From NCBI GenBank assembly GCA_949987565.1, contig OX465110.1:9446556-9510555 (forward strand): a DNA stretch of 64,000 nt, in the 5' to 3' direction. Under the pieces are notes generated by a model, which was not told where the DNA came from, ran no database searches, and worked only from the letters and a program-made list of their open reading frames with translations. A program made the translations under genes and the position numbers. Each line of letters begins with the position of its first letter. Positions within the stretch are counted from its first letter, which is position 1. The DNA is from Luidia sarsii (lineage: Eukaryota > Echinodermata > Asteroidea > Paxillosida > Luidiidae). Positions 1 to 13,035 of the stretch are shown piece after piece.

Positions 1-116
1 TTAGGACACTGATTGACTTGGACCCTACAGTCACCCGAAACTCAAAATTTCAAAATTCGATAAAAAAAAGGTGACTTGTCGGGTCCAAGTTACTCGGACT
101 ATACAGTAGTAGTACT

Positions 117-1217
117 AGTTGCGGTAACCGTAACCCTCATCCTCCCGAAGGTCGGAGACCTGAGGGTTACGGGAACGTATGTACAAAATTATAGCGAGGT
201 TTTTGTTTTTACCATTTTGGAAACACCACTGTCCCGATCGCCCCCTTTTTCCACCCTTTGGAAAATCGCCACACACAATCTAAGGACATGCTCTTGATCC
301 CAAATATATACTGAATGTGATGAGATAACCCAAAACATCGTGGGTAAAATACTTTTCCGAAAAACGGGCAGAAACTCACCCAAATACTGTCTGTAAATGT
401 CCCGTCAACGTCTCCGCCAGGTTCGGAATCCGAACCTGGCACCTCGACCAATCAGCGCTTAGTCTCGTGACGTATACCCGCACGACGGCTATTTGCTGTT
501 TCGCAATAACAGTCCACACTCGTGGTGCGCGCGCAGGTCATGTACGTGTGTGTACGTAGCGTACGGGTTCATACTGTACATGTACATGTACATGTACATG
601 TGCACTGTACTGTTGTTGTACATGTGTATTACGTGTACAGTACATGTACATGTACGTGTATTATCAAAGCGTATTCTTTGGTACTCTGCTTGCACATGTA
701 CGGTACATGTACATGTACCGTACAATCACATGTACAGCGCACGTGTTGTATCCACGGTTGTATACAGTACCAGTCGGCTCTTCACAGGGCAATGACCTGC
801 GCGCGCACCACGAGTGTGGACTGTTATTGCGAAACAGCAAATAGCCGTCGTGCGGGTATACGTCACGAGACTAAGCGCTGATTGGTCGAGGCGCCAGGTT
901 CGGATTCCGAACCTGGCGGAGACGTTGACGGGACATTTACAGACAGTATTTGGGTGAGTTTCTGCCCGTTTTTCGGAAAAGTATTTTACCCACGATGTTT
1001 TGGGTTATCTGATCACATTCAGTATACATTTAGGATCAAGTGCATGTCCTTAGATTGTGTGTGCCGATTTTCCAAAGGGTGGAAAAAGGGGGCGATCGGG
1101 ACAGTGGTGTATCCAAAATGGTAAAAACAAAAACCTCGCTATAATTTTGTACATACGTTCCCGTAACCCTCAGGTCTCCGACCTTCGGGAGGATGAGGGT
1201 TACGGTTACCGCAACTA
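117..1217. repeat. Foldback element, copy 1 (long inverted repeat)
   Basis: Two arms of about 425 bp, 117-540 and 792-1217, are near-perfect reverse complements. Each arm runs from a block starting GTTGCGGTAACCGTAACC to an inner block rich in GCGCGC. Each arm also carries a 23-bp palindrome (CCAGGTTCGG then CCGAACCTGG). The loop (541-791) is about 250 bp and holds a (TGTACA)n tract at roughly 575-720. The last part of the loop, about 753-790, is the reverse complement of the short loop in copies 2 and 3. No transposase is visible; this could be a non-autonomous foldback transposon or a palindromic satellite. Confidence 0.85.
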
Positions 1218-1394
1218 TAGTACTAGTACTAGTAGTACTAGTACTACTAAAGTACTAGTAGTACTACTAGTAGTAGTACTACTAAGTACTAGTACTGAGT
1301 AGTACTAGTAGTACTAGTACTAGTACTTTTTTAGTAGTAGTACTAGTAGTAGTACTACTACTAGTACATAGTAGTAGTAGTAGTACTAGTACTA
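1218..1394. repeat. TAC/TAG-rich simple-sequence spacer
   Basis: A tract built almost only of TAC, TAG and ACTAGT words lies between foldback copies 1 and 2. It recurs nearly unchanged at 2282-2459 and in shorter form at 3347-3462. It contains many short internal palindromes. Confidence 0.85.
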
Positions 1395-2281
1395 GTTGCG
1401 GTAACCGTAACCCTCATCCTCCCGAAGGTCGGAGACCTGAGGGTTACGGGAACGTATGTACAAAATTATAGCGAGGTTTTTGTTTTTACCATTTTGGAAA
1501 CACCACTGTCCCGATCGCCCCCTTTTTCCACCCTTTTGAAAATCGCCACACACAATCTAAGGACATGCACTTGATCCCAAATGTATACTGAATGTGATCA
1601 GATAACTCAAAACATCGTGGGTAAAATACTTTTCCGAAAAACGGGCAGAAACTCACCAAAATACTGTCTGTAAATGTCCCGTCAACGTCTCCGCCAGGTT
1701 CGGAATCCGAACCTGGCGCCTCGACCAATCAGCGCTTAGTCTCGTGACGTATATCCCGCGCGATGGCTATTTGCTGTTTCGCAATAACAGTCCACACTCG
1801 TGGTGCGCGCGCAGGTCATCGTCCTGTGAAGAGCCGACTGGTACTGTATACAACCATGGATATGCGCGCGCACCACGAGTGTGGACTGTTATTGCGAAAC
1901 AGCAAATAGCCGTCGTGCGGGTATACGTCACGAGACTAAGCGCTGATTGGTCGAGGCGCCAGGTTCGGATTCCGAACCTGGCGGAGACGTTGACGGGACA
2001 TTTACAGACAGTATTTGGGTGAGTTTCTGCCTGTTTTTCGGAAAAGTATTTTACCCACGATGTTTTGGGTTATCTGATCACATTCAGTATACATTTAGGA
2101 TCAAGTGCATGTCCTTAGATTGTGTGTGCCGATTTTCCAAAGGGTGGAAAAAGGGGGCGATCGGGACAGTGGTGTATCCAAAATGGTAAAAACAAAAACC
2201 TCGCTATAATTTTGTACATACGTTCCCGTAACCCTCAGGTCTCCGACCTTCGGGAGGATGAGGGTTACGGTTACCGCAACT
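1395..2281. repeat. Foldback element, copy 2
   Basis: The arms are 1395-1819 and about 1866-2281 and are the same sequence as in copy 1. The loop is only about 46 bp and reads in the opposite orientation to the matching part of the copy 1 loop. Copies 2 and 3 together with their spacers repeat with a period of 1,065 bp and look almost identical, so this duplication is recent. Confidence 0.85.
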
Positions 2282-2459
2282 ATAGTACTAGTACTAGTAG
2301 TACTAGTACTACTAAAGTACTAGTAGTACTACTAGTAGTAGTACTACTAAGTACTAGTACTGAGTAGTACTAGTAGTACTAGTACTAGTACTTTTTTAGT
2401 AGTAGTACTAGTAGTAGTACTACTACTAGTACATAGTAGTAGTAGTAGTACTAGTACTA
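2282..2459. repeat. TAC/TAG-rich simple-sequence spacer
   Basis: Near-identical to 1218-1394, offset by 1,065 bp. Confidence 0.85.
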
Positions 2460-3346
2460 GTTGCGGTAACCGTAACCCTCATCCTCCCGAAGGTCGGAGA
2501 CCTGAGGGTTACGGGAACGTATGTACAAAATTATAGCGAGGTTTTTGTTTTTACCATTTTGGAAACACCACTGTCCCGATCGCCCCCTTTTTCCACCCTT
2601 TTGAAAATCGCCACACACAATCTAAGGACATGCACTTGATCCCAAATGTATACTGAATGTGATCAGATAACTCAAAACATCGTGGGTAAAATACTTTTCC
2701 GAAAAACGGGCAGAAACTCACCAAAATACTGTCTGTAAATGTCCCGTCAACGTCTCCGCCAGGTTCGGAATCCGAACCTGGCGCCTCGACCAATCAGCGC
2801 TTAGTCTCGTGACGTATATCCCGCGCGACGGCTATTTGCTGTTTCGCAATAACAGTCCACACTCGTGGTGCGCGCGCAGGTCATCGTCCTGTGAAGAGCC
2901 GACTGGTACTGTATACAACCATGGATATGCGCGCGCACCACGAGTTTGGACTGTTATTGCGAAACAGTAAATAACCGTCGTGCGGGATATACGTCACGAG
3001 ACTAAGCGCTGATTGGTCGAGGCGCCAGGTTCGGATTCCGAACCTGGCGGAGACGTTGACGGGACATTTACAGACAGTATTTTGGTGAGTTTCTGCCCGT
3101 TTTTCGGAAAAGTATTTTACCCACGATGTTTTGAGTTATCTGATCACATTCAGTATACCTTTGGGATCAAGTGCATGTCCTTAGATTGTGTGTGGCGATT
3201 TTCAAAAGGGTGGAAAAAGGGGGCGATCGGGACAGTGGTGTTTCCAAAATGGTAAAAACAAAAACCTCGCTATAATTTTGTACATACGTTCCCGTAACCC
3301 TCAGGTCTCCGACCTTCGGGAGGATGAGGGTTACGGTTACCGCAAC
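2460..3346. repeat. Foldback element, copy 3
   Basis: The arms are 2460-2884 and about 2931-3346, with a short loop as in copy 2. There are only scattered point differences, for example in the inner arm near 2944-2975. Confidence 0.85.
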
Positions 3347-3462
3347 TATACTACTACTAGTACTAGTAGTACAAGTAGTATGAGTAGTAGTACTACTACT
3401 TACTAGTACTACTACTACTAGTAGTAGTACTAGTACTAGTAGTACTAGTAGTAGTATAATTC
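3347..3462. repeat. TAC/TAG-rich simple-sequence tract at array end
   Basis: A shorter, rearranged version of the spacer that closes the foldback array. Unique-looking sequence begins after about 3463. Confidence 0.8.
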
Positions 3463-4340
3463 ACTCTAGATAGTAGATTCACACTCACCACCGGTGCGTG
3501 GCGCACGGATAAACCCATCAGTCCGTCCCCATCTGACAAGCGACGTCTCTCGGCTGACACACGCGCGTTGCTAGGGCTAGGCGCAGTCTCCCGAAGCCTT
3601 TTGACATCATGACGATGTTTCAGCATCCCTAGCCGGTCATGCATTCCCTCTGCACAGCCCTCTGTCAGAACGCACGGCCTGAACAAAATGTCATGACAAA
3701 GAATCGGGAATCCAAGCGTACATTGTACTTAATAAAACGTACACAAATTTAACCACTCCAGCTTCTGTCCCAGACCGTCACCGTGTTGTTGAAGGAGAAA
3801 ACACAAACAAATATATCAAACAGCGCCCTCAATAGGCGCAATAATTACCACTGACGTGTATAATAATTGTATGAACGTCCGTCACGTATCGCGTACGGTG
3901 CTTCAAAAGTTCAAACACGATCAATGGTAGCAGAACAAAGTTCTAGATTAGAATGAGGACCCCTCATTCTAGGAAGCGCAAAAAAAAAAAAAAGGGCGCT
4001 TTTTCGTGGACCCAAATACCTGACGCAAAGGTGGGCTCCCGACAATCAGCAGACGACGTTTTGGGACGTTTCAATTCGGCCACTTGTCAGTGCAGTGGAA
4101 AACTGAAATTTCGACACTTTTTTTTTATAGCCGGCCATATTCAGCCCTCTGGGGCAAAGTATATGACTGACGGTAAGTGTCGGAAATTGCAAGCCTCTTC
4201 TGGCCTCCACGAGTGGTAATAGAACAGCAAACTCTCCGAACTACAAATACAATAATAGGCACTGCATGAGCGCACAACACGAGGGTCGGTTGCAGCACGC
4301 TATTCCATCCAAGATGGCTCCGCCAAGCCGATCATCATAA
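3463..4340. other. No recognisable gene
   Basis: I see no coding exon or known repeat here. An A-run lies near 3979-3993. The stretch separates the foldback array from the 2-kb tandem repeats. Confidence 0.6.
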
Positions 4341-6018
4341 TTGTGGACCCACAACTTTATTTTGATAAGGGGTCTTTGGAGGCTAATTAAGACATTGTAG
4401 AATAAGTGAAGATTAAAGCGGAATGCAAACCAAGAAATAAAGTTTGCTTAGCTGATTGGGTGTTAAAAACAACCAATTACCGGTATCTATGAGTTACTCA
4501 CGTACGATTTTCATAATTGCAAGAGGAGACAATAAATTCATGAAATTATTGGTCGAATTTGCGTTCCCGTACGTAGCCATCTTTTCGAAGATACCGCCGC
4601 TGATTGCGGGAATGTGACGTGACGGCGGATAACTGCCGTTGAGTATAAGGTGCCCGGATGCCCCCTAGCCTACTGCGTGCACGGTGCATGCAGTTTGTGT
4701 ACACTCGCGAGCTAAACGATGGTATACTGCCAAGCTTTTTGCCAGGCAATTATGCATGTAAATTGGAACATCATGTGGCTTTAAACGTGGCCCTATTTGG
4801 CTGTAGAGGTGGAGGGGTCCATCCTAAAATCCTTGCAGAATTTCGGCTAAGGGCACAAAAATTAAAAAGAATCTGAGAGATGAAGGAACCAAACCACAAT
4901 TTTCAGTACAGCTACAAGAACGGAGAAGCTTGTGAATGCTGAATAATTGGCTTTGACATTGAGTATTTTTGTACAGTGTTCAATGGGAGCTCGATTGTTC
5001 TGCAACCCGATCAAGACTGGCCACAGATATAAAAAAGCTATAGACCGACAGCCATACACAACGCCTATAAAAAAACGACGTCAGAATACTGTAATGGTGA
5101 CGGCGCCCGACTAAAATAATGTGAAACCATGGGCGGAAGTACATGAACAATGAGCACAAACATAATGAGAAATGATGAATTCAAACTGGATTTTTGGGAT
5201 GAAACCATGCTGATTATATCAAAAGGCCTTTCAAGAGATGACTATAAGACATACATCATTACAGAGATGTGTATTTGCGTGTTTTATTATAAATAATAAT
5301 GAATCAAAATTTGGCGGTAATTTTTCTCGTCGATGGCGGGCAAGTATGCGTAATCTTGCACTGAGTTTGTGTACGTACGTCCGTCCGTGTGACGTGAAGA
5401 ACAAGTTTGCCATTATGGCTTTTCACGCGTCCTGAAATTACAGTCTAGCGCCCGCTGTTGTCCGTCTATAGGTTATTATTTTATGGCCGTTTACGAAATA
5501 AAGGCTTAGGCTCAGGCTCAGGCTTCTTCTCCGTCTGACAAAGCCTGACAATCCAGGTTAGGGTTGGTTTCCGAATTTGAAGGTTTGTTGGCTTGATAAG
5601 TAATGAGTATTAATCGGGAAATTGGGGCCAAACGCTTGTTTTTAGATGCCTGTGATATCATAACGAGGAAGATAATTAATAACCAAAGCCTAAGCCCGAG
5701 CCTAAGCCTCCATTATTTTCGTAAACGGCCTATGTATGTGGTCCGGCGCTACATGCAAAGGCTGCCCTCAACGACGAGCGTGCGTGCTGACGTCAAGAAA
5801 TAGAACAATGCGGGCGCTTATCATTAATGCAGCGCTTGCCAGTGCCGTGTTTGTAGCAACGACATAGCTCAACAGAATGCGTTGGAAACGGTGGTGCTTT
5901 CCCAACGTCTCCCTCGTGATTTCTTCCCGAATTCCTGTCGTCACCTCGGTCTGGTCATTTCTCCATCTAAAAAAACACGCATCAATAAGGTCAATGTCAC
6001 AGAATTGCCTGGTTTGTA
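4341..6018 (+). repeat. Diverged copy 0 of the ~1.97-kb tandem repeat
   Basis: Blocks matching the later copies appear in the same order: about 4350-4420, 4755-4985 and 5725-6018. About 750 bp of unrelated sequence (near 4990-5725) separates two of the blocks. Identity is clearly lower than among copies 1-3, so this is the oldest unit of the array. It breaks off at about 6018, where a LINE fragment follows. Confidence 0.7.
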
Positions 6019-6593
6019 CCACTGACCAAAGAATTGCTAAGGCTACAGCTAAATTTTATGAACTCAAGGGGGTCCTTTGTGACAGGGAAGTACATATGCC
6101 CATTCGGACTAAAATACTTGAAGCATGTGTTCGTCCTAGACTAGCATATGCTACCCAATGCTGGAGGCCAAGTGAGAAAGAAATAAAAAGGCTTGAAAGT
6201 AATTGGTATGGTTTTCTAAGGCGAATGATCAAGGATGGATTCCGCAGGAAACCATCACTAGTAGAAGGTGAAATTAATCATGCCCTTTTCTTTGCTAATA
6301 TTGATCTAGAGCGCATAACAAAAAGTCAACCACTACGGGATTATATTAATGTCCAGTATCTGAAATACATAGCTCATATATATGTCGTAGGGAAAATACA
6401 AATTTGACCAAGCTTAGTTTATTTTTTATCCCTAGAGTCCCGTACTATCGAGATCCCTGGATAGGTATCTCAGGACTACTGGGTGATCTTTCTATTGAGC
6501 AGATTAAAAGAGAAACACAGTCGAAGACTGGTTTCACCAGGCTCCCAGGAGTCCTGACTCATATGAAGCCTAAAGCTTCAAAATGAGGACCTA
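6019..6593 (+). pseudogene. Non-LTR retrotransposon (LINE) RT C-terminal fragment
   Basis: One open frame (about 6019-6407) followed by a second (6404-6586) encodes a peptide with the layout of the region just after the LINE reverse-transcriptase palm: a short FYELKGVL-like segment, RPRLAYATQCW (matching the usual LLYG-E-W motif), then RLESNWYGFLRRMI. The second frame has a DPWIGISGLLG segment. The polymerase core and endonuclease are absent and the frame is broken, so this is a dead remnant. It sits inside copy 0 of the 2-kb repeat: repeat sequence stops at about 6018 and resumes at about 6607. Confidence 0.7.
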
Positions 6594-6606
6594 AACTGTA
6601 CTGTAC

Positions 6607-8578
6607 AAAGCTATCCTTTCCACATAAAACCACCATGGTGAGCACGGAGAAGAAAATGAAATGAAAATCAACTGAGAAAAATAGAAATACCACATTTCAT
6701 AGCTAAGTATAGACTGCAACAACGAGATACATGCGCATTATTTTGAGTACGAATTTAACATTTTTCTCTCCTGTGTTTACATAGCCGTGTGGTCAGTAGA
6801 CACGTTGCTTGGCTGCGTCTATTGCGCGCACTGTCCTACACGCGCCTACCAGGACAAACGCGCGTATACTTGCGTCACGGAATGGAACAAAGCGCTCACT
6901 ACAATACAACGCGCACGCAATCACGTCGCGCGGTCTCTGAACCATGTAGCAACGGTAAACATTGCATGTCCTAAAGACTGCCTGAAGCCGCATGGGAATG
7001 GACGTGTTTTCCAAAACCTGTGGCCCTGCATTAATTTTGTTCAAGAATTCCTACCCACGCCCGTTGTGGCTTATTCATCTCATAAAAGGTACATTTTAAA
7101 GTCTTATCCAACAATATTTCGGCCCTCTTCACAAAGTTGGAAGGTCTACTGCTTTAAAATACCACAGAGATCAAATTAAAACAGAAATGCATCGCCTGCA
7201 TGCGTCGCAAGTCCCGAACTGAAAATTCGACACCTAGCCGGCCATACACAACTTTATTTTGATAAGGGATCTTTGGAGGCTAATTAAGTGATATATTGTA
7301 GAATAAGTGAAGCTTAAGACAACCTGGGGTTTATTCTTCAATTCTGGGTCTAAATTGGAACATTATGTGGCTTTAAACGTGGCCCCATTTGGCTGTAGAG
7401 GTGGAAAGGTCCATCCTAAAATCCTTGCAGAAATTCGGCTTGGATGGCAACACATTGGGGTGTTTTTTCTGTTGGTGATTAATCCCCCCCAAAATATTAA
7501 ACGGCTAAGGGCACAACAATTAAAAAGAATCTAAGAGATGAAGGAACCAAACCACAATTTTCAGTATAGCTACAAGAGCGGAGAAACTAGTGGATGCTGA
7601 ATAATTGGCTTTGACAGTGAGTATTTTTGTACAGTGTCCAATGGGAGCTCGATTGTTCTGCAACCCAATCAAGTCCGGCGCTACATGCAAATGCTGCCCT
7701 CAACGACGAGCGTGCGTGCTGACGTCAAGAAATGGAACAATGCGCGCTCTCATCATTATTTTTATTATGCAGCGCGTGTCAGTGCCGTGTTTGTAGCAAC
7801 AACATAGCTCAACAGAAGTCGTTGGAAACGGCGGTGCTTTCCCAACGTCTCCCTCTTGATTTCTTCCCGAATTCCTGTCGTCACCTCGGTCTGTTCGTTT
7901 CTCCTGCTCACAAAAAAACGCATCAATGAGGTCAATGTCAAAGAATTGCCTGGTTTGTACAACAGAGAGAATAGGTCGATGAGCAGTGATCGTTCCTACG
8001 AAAGTTTTTGTTCTCTCTGGCTCTTGAAGGTGCATTTTAGTGGTCGGAATGAGATGTAAACAAAGTGCGAGTCAAAGACACCGAAGGCAGGGGGAACTCC
8101 CGGAGGCTTGGCACTGACAGGTCAAAGGTGGCCGATGCAGGGGGCTCATTATGATAATGTGTGGACCCACAGGCACAACAACATAGGCCTAACTCTTTTG
8201 GAGGCCAATTGAGAAGTTCTTCTTTTTGGTTGAATGAATTTTTGATCCGGGGACTCAATGCTTTCATTCTTTGTGGATATGGGAAGATTCGAGGGCTTAG
8301 AATTATTTGGCGAAAGGGGTCTTGGGCCAGAGAGGCGACTACTGCTACTAGGTCAGTAATGGGACCCGGGATCGACTCATTGGGCAAGTCTGTTGTATAA
8401 AGACGCATGAGGGCGCACTGCAATTCCACCAGGACAGAGCTCTTTAATTACTTTAGCTTATTGAATTCCACGCATCCGGCATGCAATATTTAAGGGACTG
8501 CATGGCTTCTTAGTTTCCTCCAAGATCCAAAGTTTACGGAAGGCTCCATACTATGTTGGCCACAGTTTATGGGTTACC
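6607..8578 (+). repeat. ~1.97-kb tandem repeat, copy 1
   Basis: Defined from the anchor AAAGCTATCCTTTCCAC to its next occurrence (6607 to 8579, 1,972 bp). It is almost identical to the next two copies. Open frames inside differ between copies and show no protein family I recognise. Function unknown. Confidence 0.85.
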
Positions 8579-10558
8579 AAAGCTATCCTTTCCACATAAA
8601 ACCACCATGGTGAGCACGGAGAAAACAAATGAAATGAAAATCAACTGAGAAAAATAGAAATACCACATTTCATAGCTAAGTATAGACTGCAACAACGAGA
8701 TACATGCGCATTATTTTGAGTACGAATTTAACATTTTTCTCTCCTGTGTTTACATAGCCGTGTGGTCAGTAGACACGTTGCTTGGCTGCGTCTATTGCGC
8801 GCACTGTCCTACACGCGCCTACCAGGACAAACGCGCGTATACTTGCGTCACGGAATGGAACAAAGCGCTCACTACAATACAACGCGCACGCAATCACGTC
8901 GCGCGGTCTCTGAACCATGTAGCAACGGTAAACATTGCATGTCCTAAAGACTGCCTGAAGCCGCATGGGAATGAACGTGTTTTCCAAAACCTGTGGCCCT
9001 GCATTAATTTTGTTTTAGAATTCCTACCCACGCCCGTTGTGGCTTATTCATCTCATAAAAGGTACATTTTAAAGTCTTATCCAACAATATTTCGGCCCTC
9101 TTCACAAAGTTGGAAGGTCTACTGCTTTAAAATACCACAGAGATCAAATTAAAACAGAAATGCATCGCCTGCATGCGTCGCAAGTCCCGAACTGAAAATT
9201 CGACACCTAGCCGGCCATACACAACTTTATTTTGATAAGGGATCTTTGGAGGCTAATTAAGTGATATATTGTAGAATAAGTGAAGCTTAAGACAACCTGG
9301 GGTTTATTCTTCAATTCTGGGTCTAAATTGGAACATTATGTGGCTTTAAACGTGGCCCCATTTGACTGTAGAGGTGGAAAGGTCCATCCCAAAATCCTTG
9401 CAGAAATTCGGCTTGGATGGCAACACATTGGGGTGTTTTTTCTGTTGGTGATTAATCCCCCCCAAAATATTAAACGGCTAAGGGCACAACAATTAAAAAG
9501 AATCTAAGAGATGAAGGAACCAAACCACAATTTTCAGTATAGCTACAAGAGCGGAGAAACTAGTGGATGCTGAATAATTGGCTTTGACAGTGAGTATTTT
9601 TGTACAGTGTCCAATGGGAGCTCGATTGTTCTGCAACCCAATCAAGTCCGGCGCTACATGCAAATGCTGCCCTCAACGACGAGCGTGCGTGCTGACGTCA
9701 AGAAATGGAACAATGCGCGCTCTCATCATTATTTTTATTATGCAGCGCGTGTCAGTGCCGTGTTTGTAGCAACAACATAGCTCAACAGAAGACGTACGAA
9801 ACGGCGGTGCTTTCCCAACGTCTCCCTCTTGATTTCTTCCCGAATTCCTGTCGTCACCTCGGTCTGTTCGTTTCTCCTGCTCACAAAAAAACGCATCAAT
9901 GAGGTCAATGTCAAAGAATTGCCTGGTTTGTACAACAGAGAGAATCGGTCGATGAGCAGTGATCGTTCCTACGAAAGTTTTTGTTCTCTCTGGCTCTTGA
10001 AGGTGCATTTTAGTGTCGGCATGAGATGTAAACAAAGTGCGAGTCAAAGACACCGAAGGCAGGGGGAACTCCCGGAGGCTTGGCACTGACAGGTCAAAGG
10101 TGGCCGATGCAGGGGGCTCAATATCATAATGTGTGGACCTACAGTGACAGGCACAACAACATAGGCCTAACTCTTTTGGAGGCCAATTGAGAAGTTCTTC
10201 TTTTTGGTTGAATGAATTTTTGGTCCGGCGACTCAATGCTTTCATTCTTTGTGGATATGGGAAGATTCGAGGGCTTAGAATTATTTGCATAATTTGGCGA
10301 TAGGGGTGTAGGGCCAGAGAGGCGACTACTGCTACTAGGTCAGTGATGGGACCCGGGATCGACTCATTGGGCAAGTCTGTTGTATAAAGACGCATGAGGG
10401 CGCACTGCAATTCCACCAGGACAGAGCTCTTTAATTACTTTAGCTTATTGAATTCCACGCATCCGGCATGCAATATTTAAGGGACTGCATGGCTTCTTAG
10501 TTTCCTCCAAAGTTTACGGAAGGCTCCATACTAGGTTGGCCACAGTTTATGGGTTACC
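8579..10558 (+). repeat. ~1.97-kb tandem repeat, copy 2
   Basis: Period 1,980 bp. It differs from copies 1 and 3 by small indels, for example near 10010-10020 and 10285-10310. These indels join two minus-strand frames into one 247-codon frame here only, which argues against that frame being a conserved gene. Confidence 0.85.
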
Positions 10559-12534
10559 AAAGCTATCCTTTCCACATAAAACCACCATGGTGAGCACGGA
10601 GAAAAAAAAATGAAATGAAAATCAACTGGGAAAATAGAAATACCACATTTCATAGCTAAGTATAGACTGCAACAACGAGATACATGCGCATTATTTTGAG
10701 TACGAATTTAACATTTTTCTCTCCTGTGTTTACATTGCCGTATGGTCAGTAGACACGTTGCTTGGCTGCGTCTATTGCGCGCACTGTCCTACACGCGCCT
10801 ACCAGGACAAACGCGCGTATACTTGCGTCACGGAATGGAACAAAGCGCTCACTACAATACAACGCGCACGCAATCACGTCGCGCGGTCTCTGAACCATGT
10901 AGCAACGGTAAACATTGCATGTCCTAAAGACTACATGAAGCCGCATGGGAATGAACGTGTTTTCCAAAACCAGTGGCCCTGCATTAATTTTGTTCTAGAA
11001 TTCCTACCCACGCCCGTTGTGGCTTATTCATCTCATAAAAGGTACATTTTAAAGTCTTATCCAACAATATATCGGCCCTCTTCACAAAGTTGGAAGGTCT
11101 ACTGCTTTAAAATACCACAGAGATCAAATTAAAACAGAAATGCATCGCCTGCATGCGTCGCAAGTCCCGAACTGAAAATTCGACACCTAGCCGGCTGGCC
11201 ATACACAACTTTATTTTGATAAGGGATCTTTGGAGGCTAATTAAGTGATATATTGTAGAATAAGTGAAGCTTAAGACAACCTGGGTTTATTCTTCAATTC
11301 TGGGTCTAAATTGGAACATTATGTGGCTTTAAACGTGGCCCCATTTGGCTGTAGAGGTGGAAAGGTCCATCCTAAAATCCTTGCAGAAATTCGGCTTGGA
11401 TGGCAACACATTGGGGTGTTTTTTCTGTTGGTGATTAATCCCCCCCAAAATATTAAACGGCTAAGGGCACAACAATTAAAAAGAATCTAAGAGATGAAGG
11501 AACCAAACCACAATTTTCAGTATAGCTACAAGAGCGGAGAAACTAGTGGATGCTGAATAATTGGCTTTGACAGTAAGTATTTTTGTACAGTGTCCAATGG
11601 GAGCTCGATTGTTCTGCAACCCAATCAAGTCCGGCGCTACATGCAAATGCTGCCCTCAACGACGAGCGTGCGTGCTGACGTCAAGAAATGGAACAATGCT
11701 CGCTCTCATCATTATTTTTTATTATGCAGCGCGTGTCAGTGCCGTGTTTGTAGCAACAACATAGCTCAACAGAAGTCGTTGGAAACGGCGGTGCTTTCCC
11801 AACGTCTCCCTCTTGATTTCTTCCCGAATTCCTGTCGTCACCTCGGTCTGTTCGTTTCTCCTGCTCACAAAAAAACGCATCAATGAGGTCAATGTCAAAG
11901 AATTGCCTGGTTTGTACAACAGAGAGAATCGATCGATGAGCAGTGATCGTTCCTACGAAAGTTTTTGTTCTCTCTGGCTCTTGAAGGTGCATTTTAGTGG
12001 TCGGAATGAGATGTAAACAAAGTGCGAGTCAAAGACACCGAAGGCAGGGGGAACTCCCGGAGGCTTGGCACTGACAGGTCAAAGGTGGCCGATGCAGGGG
12101 GCTCATTATGATAATGTGTGGACCCACAGGCACAACAACATAGGCCTAACTCTTTTGGAGGCCAATTGAGAAGTTCTTCTTTTTGGTTGAATGAATTTTT
12201 GATCCGGGGACTCAATGCTTTCATTCTTTGTGGATATGGGAAGATTCGAGGGCTTAGAATTATTTGGCGAAAGGGGTCTTGGGCCAGAGAGGCGACTACT
12301 GCTACTAGTACTAGGTCAGTGATGGGACCCGGGATCGACTCATTGGGCAAGTCTGTTGTATAAAGACGCATGAGGGCGCACTGCAATTCCACCAGGACAG
12401 AGCTCTTTAATTACTTTAGCTTATTGAATTCCACGCATCCGGCATGCAATATTTAAGGGACTGCATGGCTTCTTAGTTTCCTCCAAAGTTTACGGAAGGC
12501 TCCATACTAGGTTGGCCACAGTTTATGGGTTACC
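10559..12534 (+). repeat. ~1.97-kb tandem repeat, copy 3
   Basis: Period 1,976 bp. Closest to copy 1 in the 11990-12400 region, with a small ACTAGT expansion near 12300-12312. Confidence 0.85.
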
Positions 12535-13035
12535 AAAGCTATCCTTTCCACATAAAACCACCATGGTGAGCACGGAGAAAAAAAATGAAATTAAAATCAA
12601 CTGCGAAAAATAGAAAAACCACATTTCATAGCTAGGTAAATAGGCTTCAACAACGAGATACATGCGCATTTCGAGTACGAACTTAACGTTTTCTCTCCTG
12701 TGTTTACATTGCCGTATGGTCAGTAGACACGTTGCTTGGCTGCGTCTATTGCGCGCACTGTCCTACACGCGCCTACCAGGACAAACGCGCGTATACTTGC
12801 GTCACGGAATGGAACAAAGCGCTCATTACAATACAACGCGCACGCAATCACGTCGCGCGGTCTCTGAGCCATGTAGCAACGGTAAACATTGCATGTCCTA
12901 AAGACTACATTAAGCCGCATGGGAATGGACGTGTTTTCCAAAACCTGTGGCCCTGCATATCATCGAAAATCCCACAGACTTCAAACTAAAACATGCATCG
13001 CTTGTACAATGTGTCGCAAGTCCCGAATTGAAATC
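12535..13035 (+). repeat. ~1.97-kb tandem repeat, partial copy 4
   Basis: Starts at the same anchor and follows the unit to about 12955. It then skips about 130 bp of the unit, matches again to about 13035, and ends. More diverged than copies 1-3. Confidence 0.75.

Noticed and set aside
882..3255. Recurrent 80-codon frame in every foldback arm
   Set aside because: It begins with TTG rather than ATG, spans the hairpin palindrome, and its repetition follows from the DNA repeat. No family resemblance.
9673..10416. 247-codon minus-strand frame in tandem copy 2
   Set aside because: The corresponding region is split in copies 1 and 3 by indels, so it is not a conserved reading frame.
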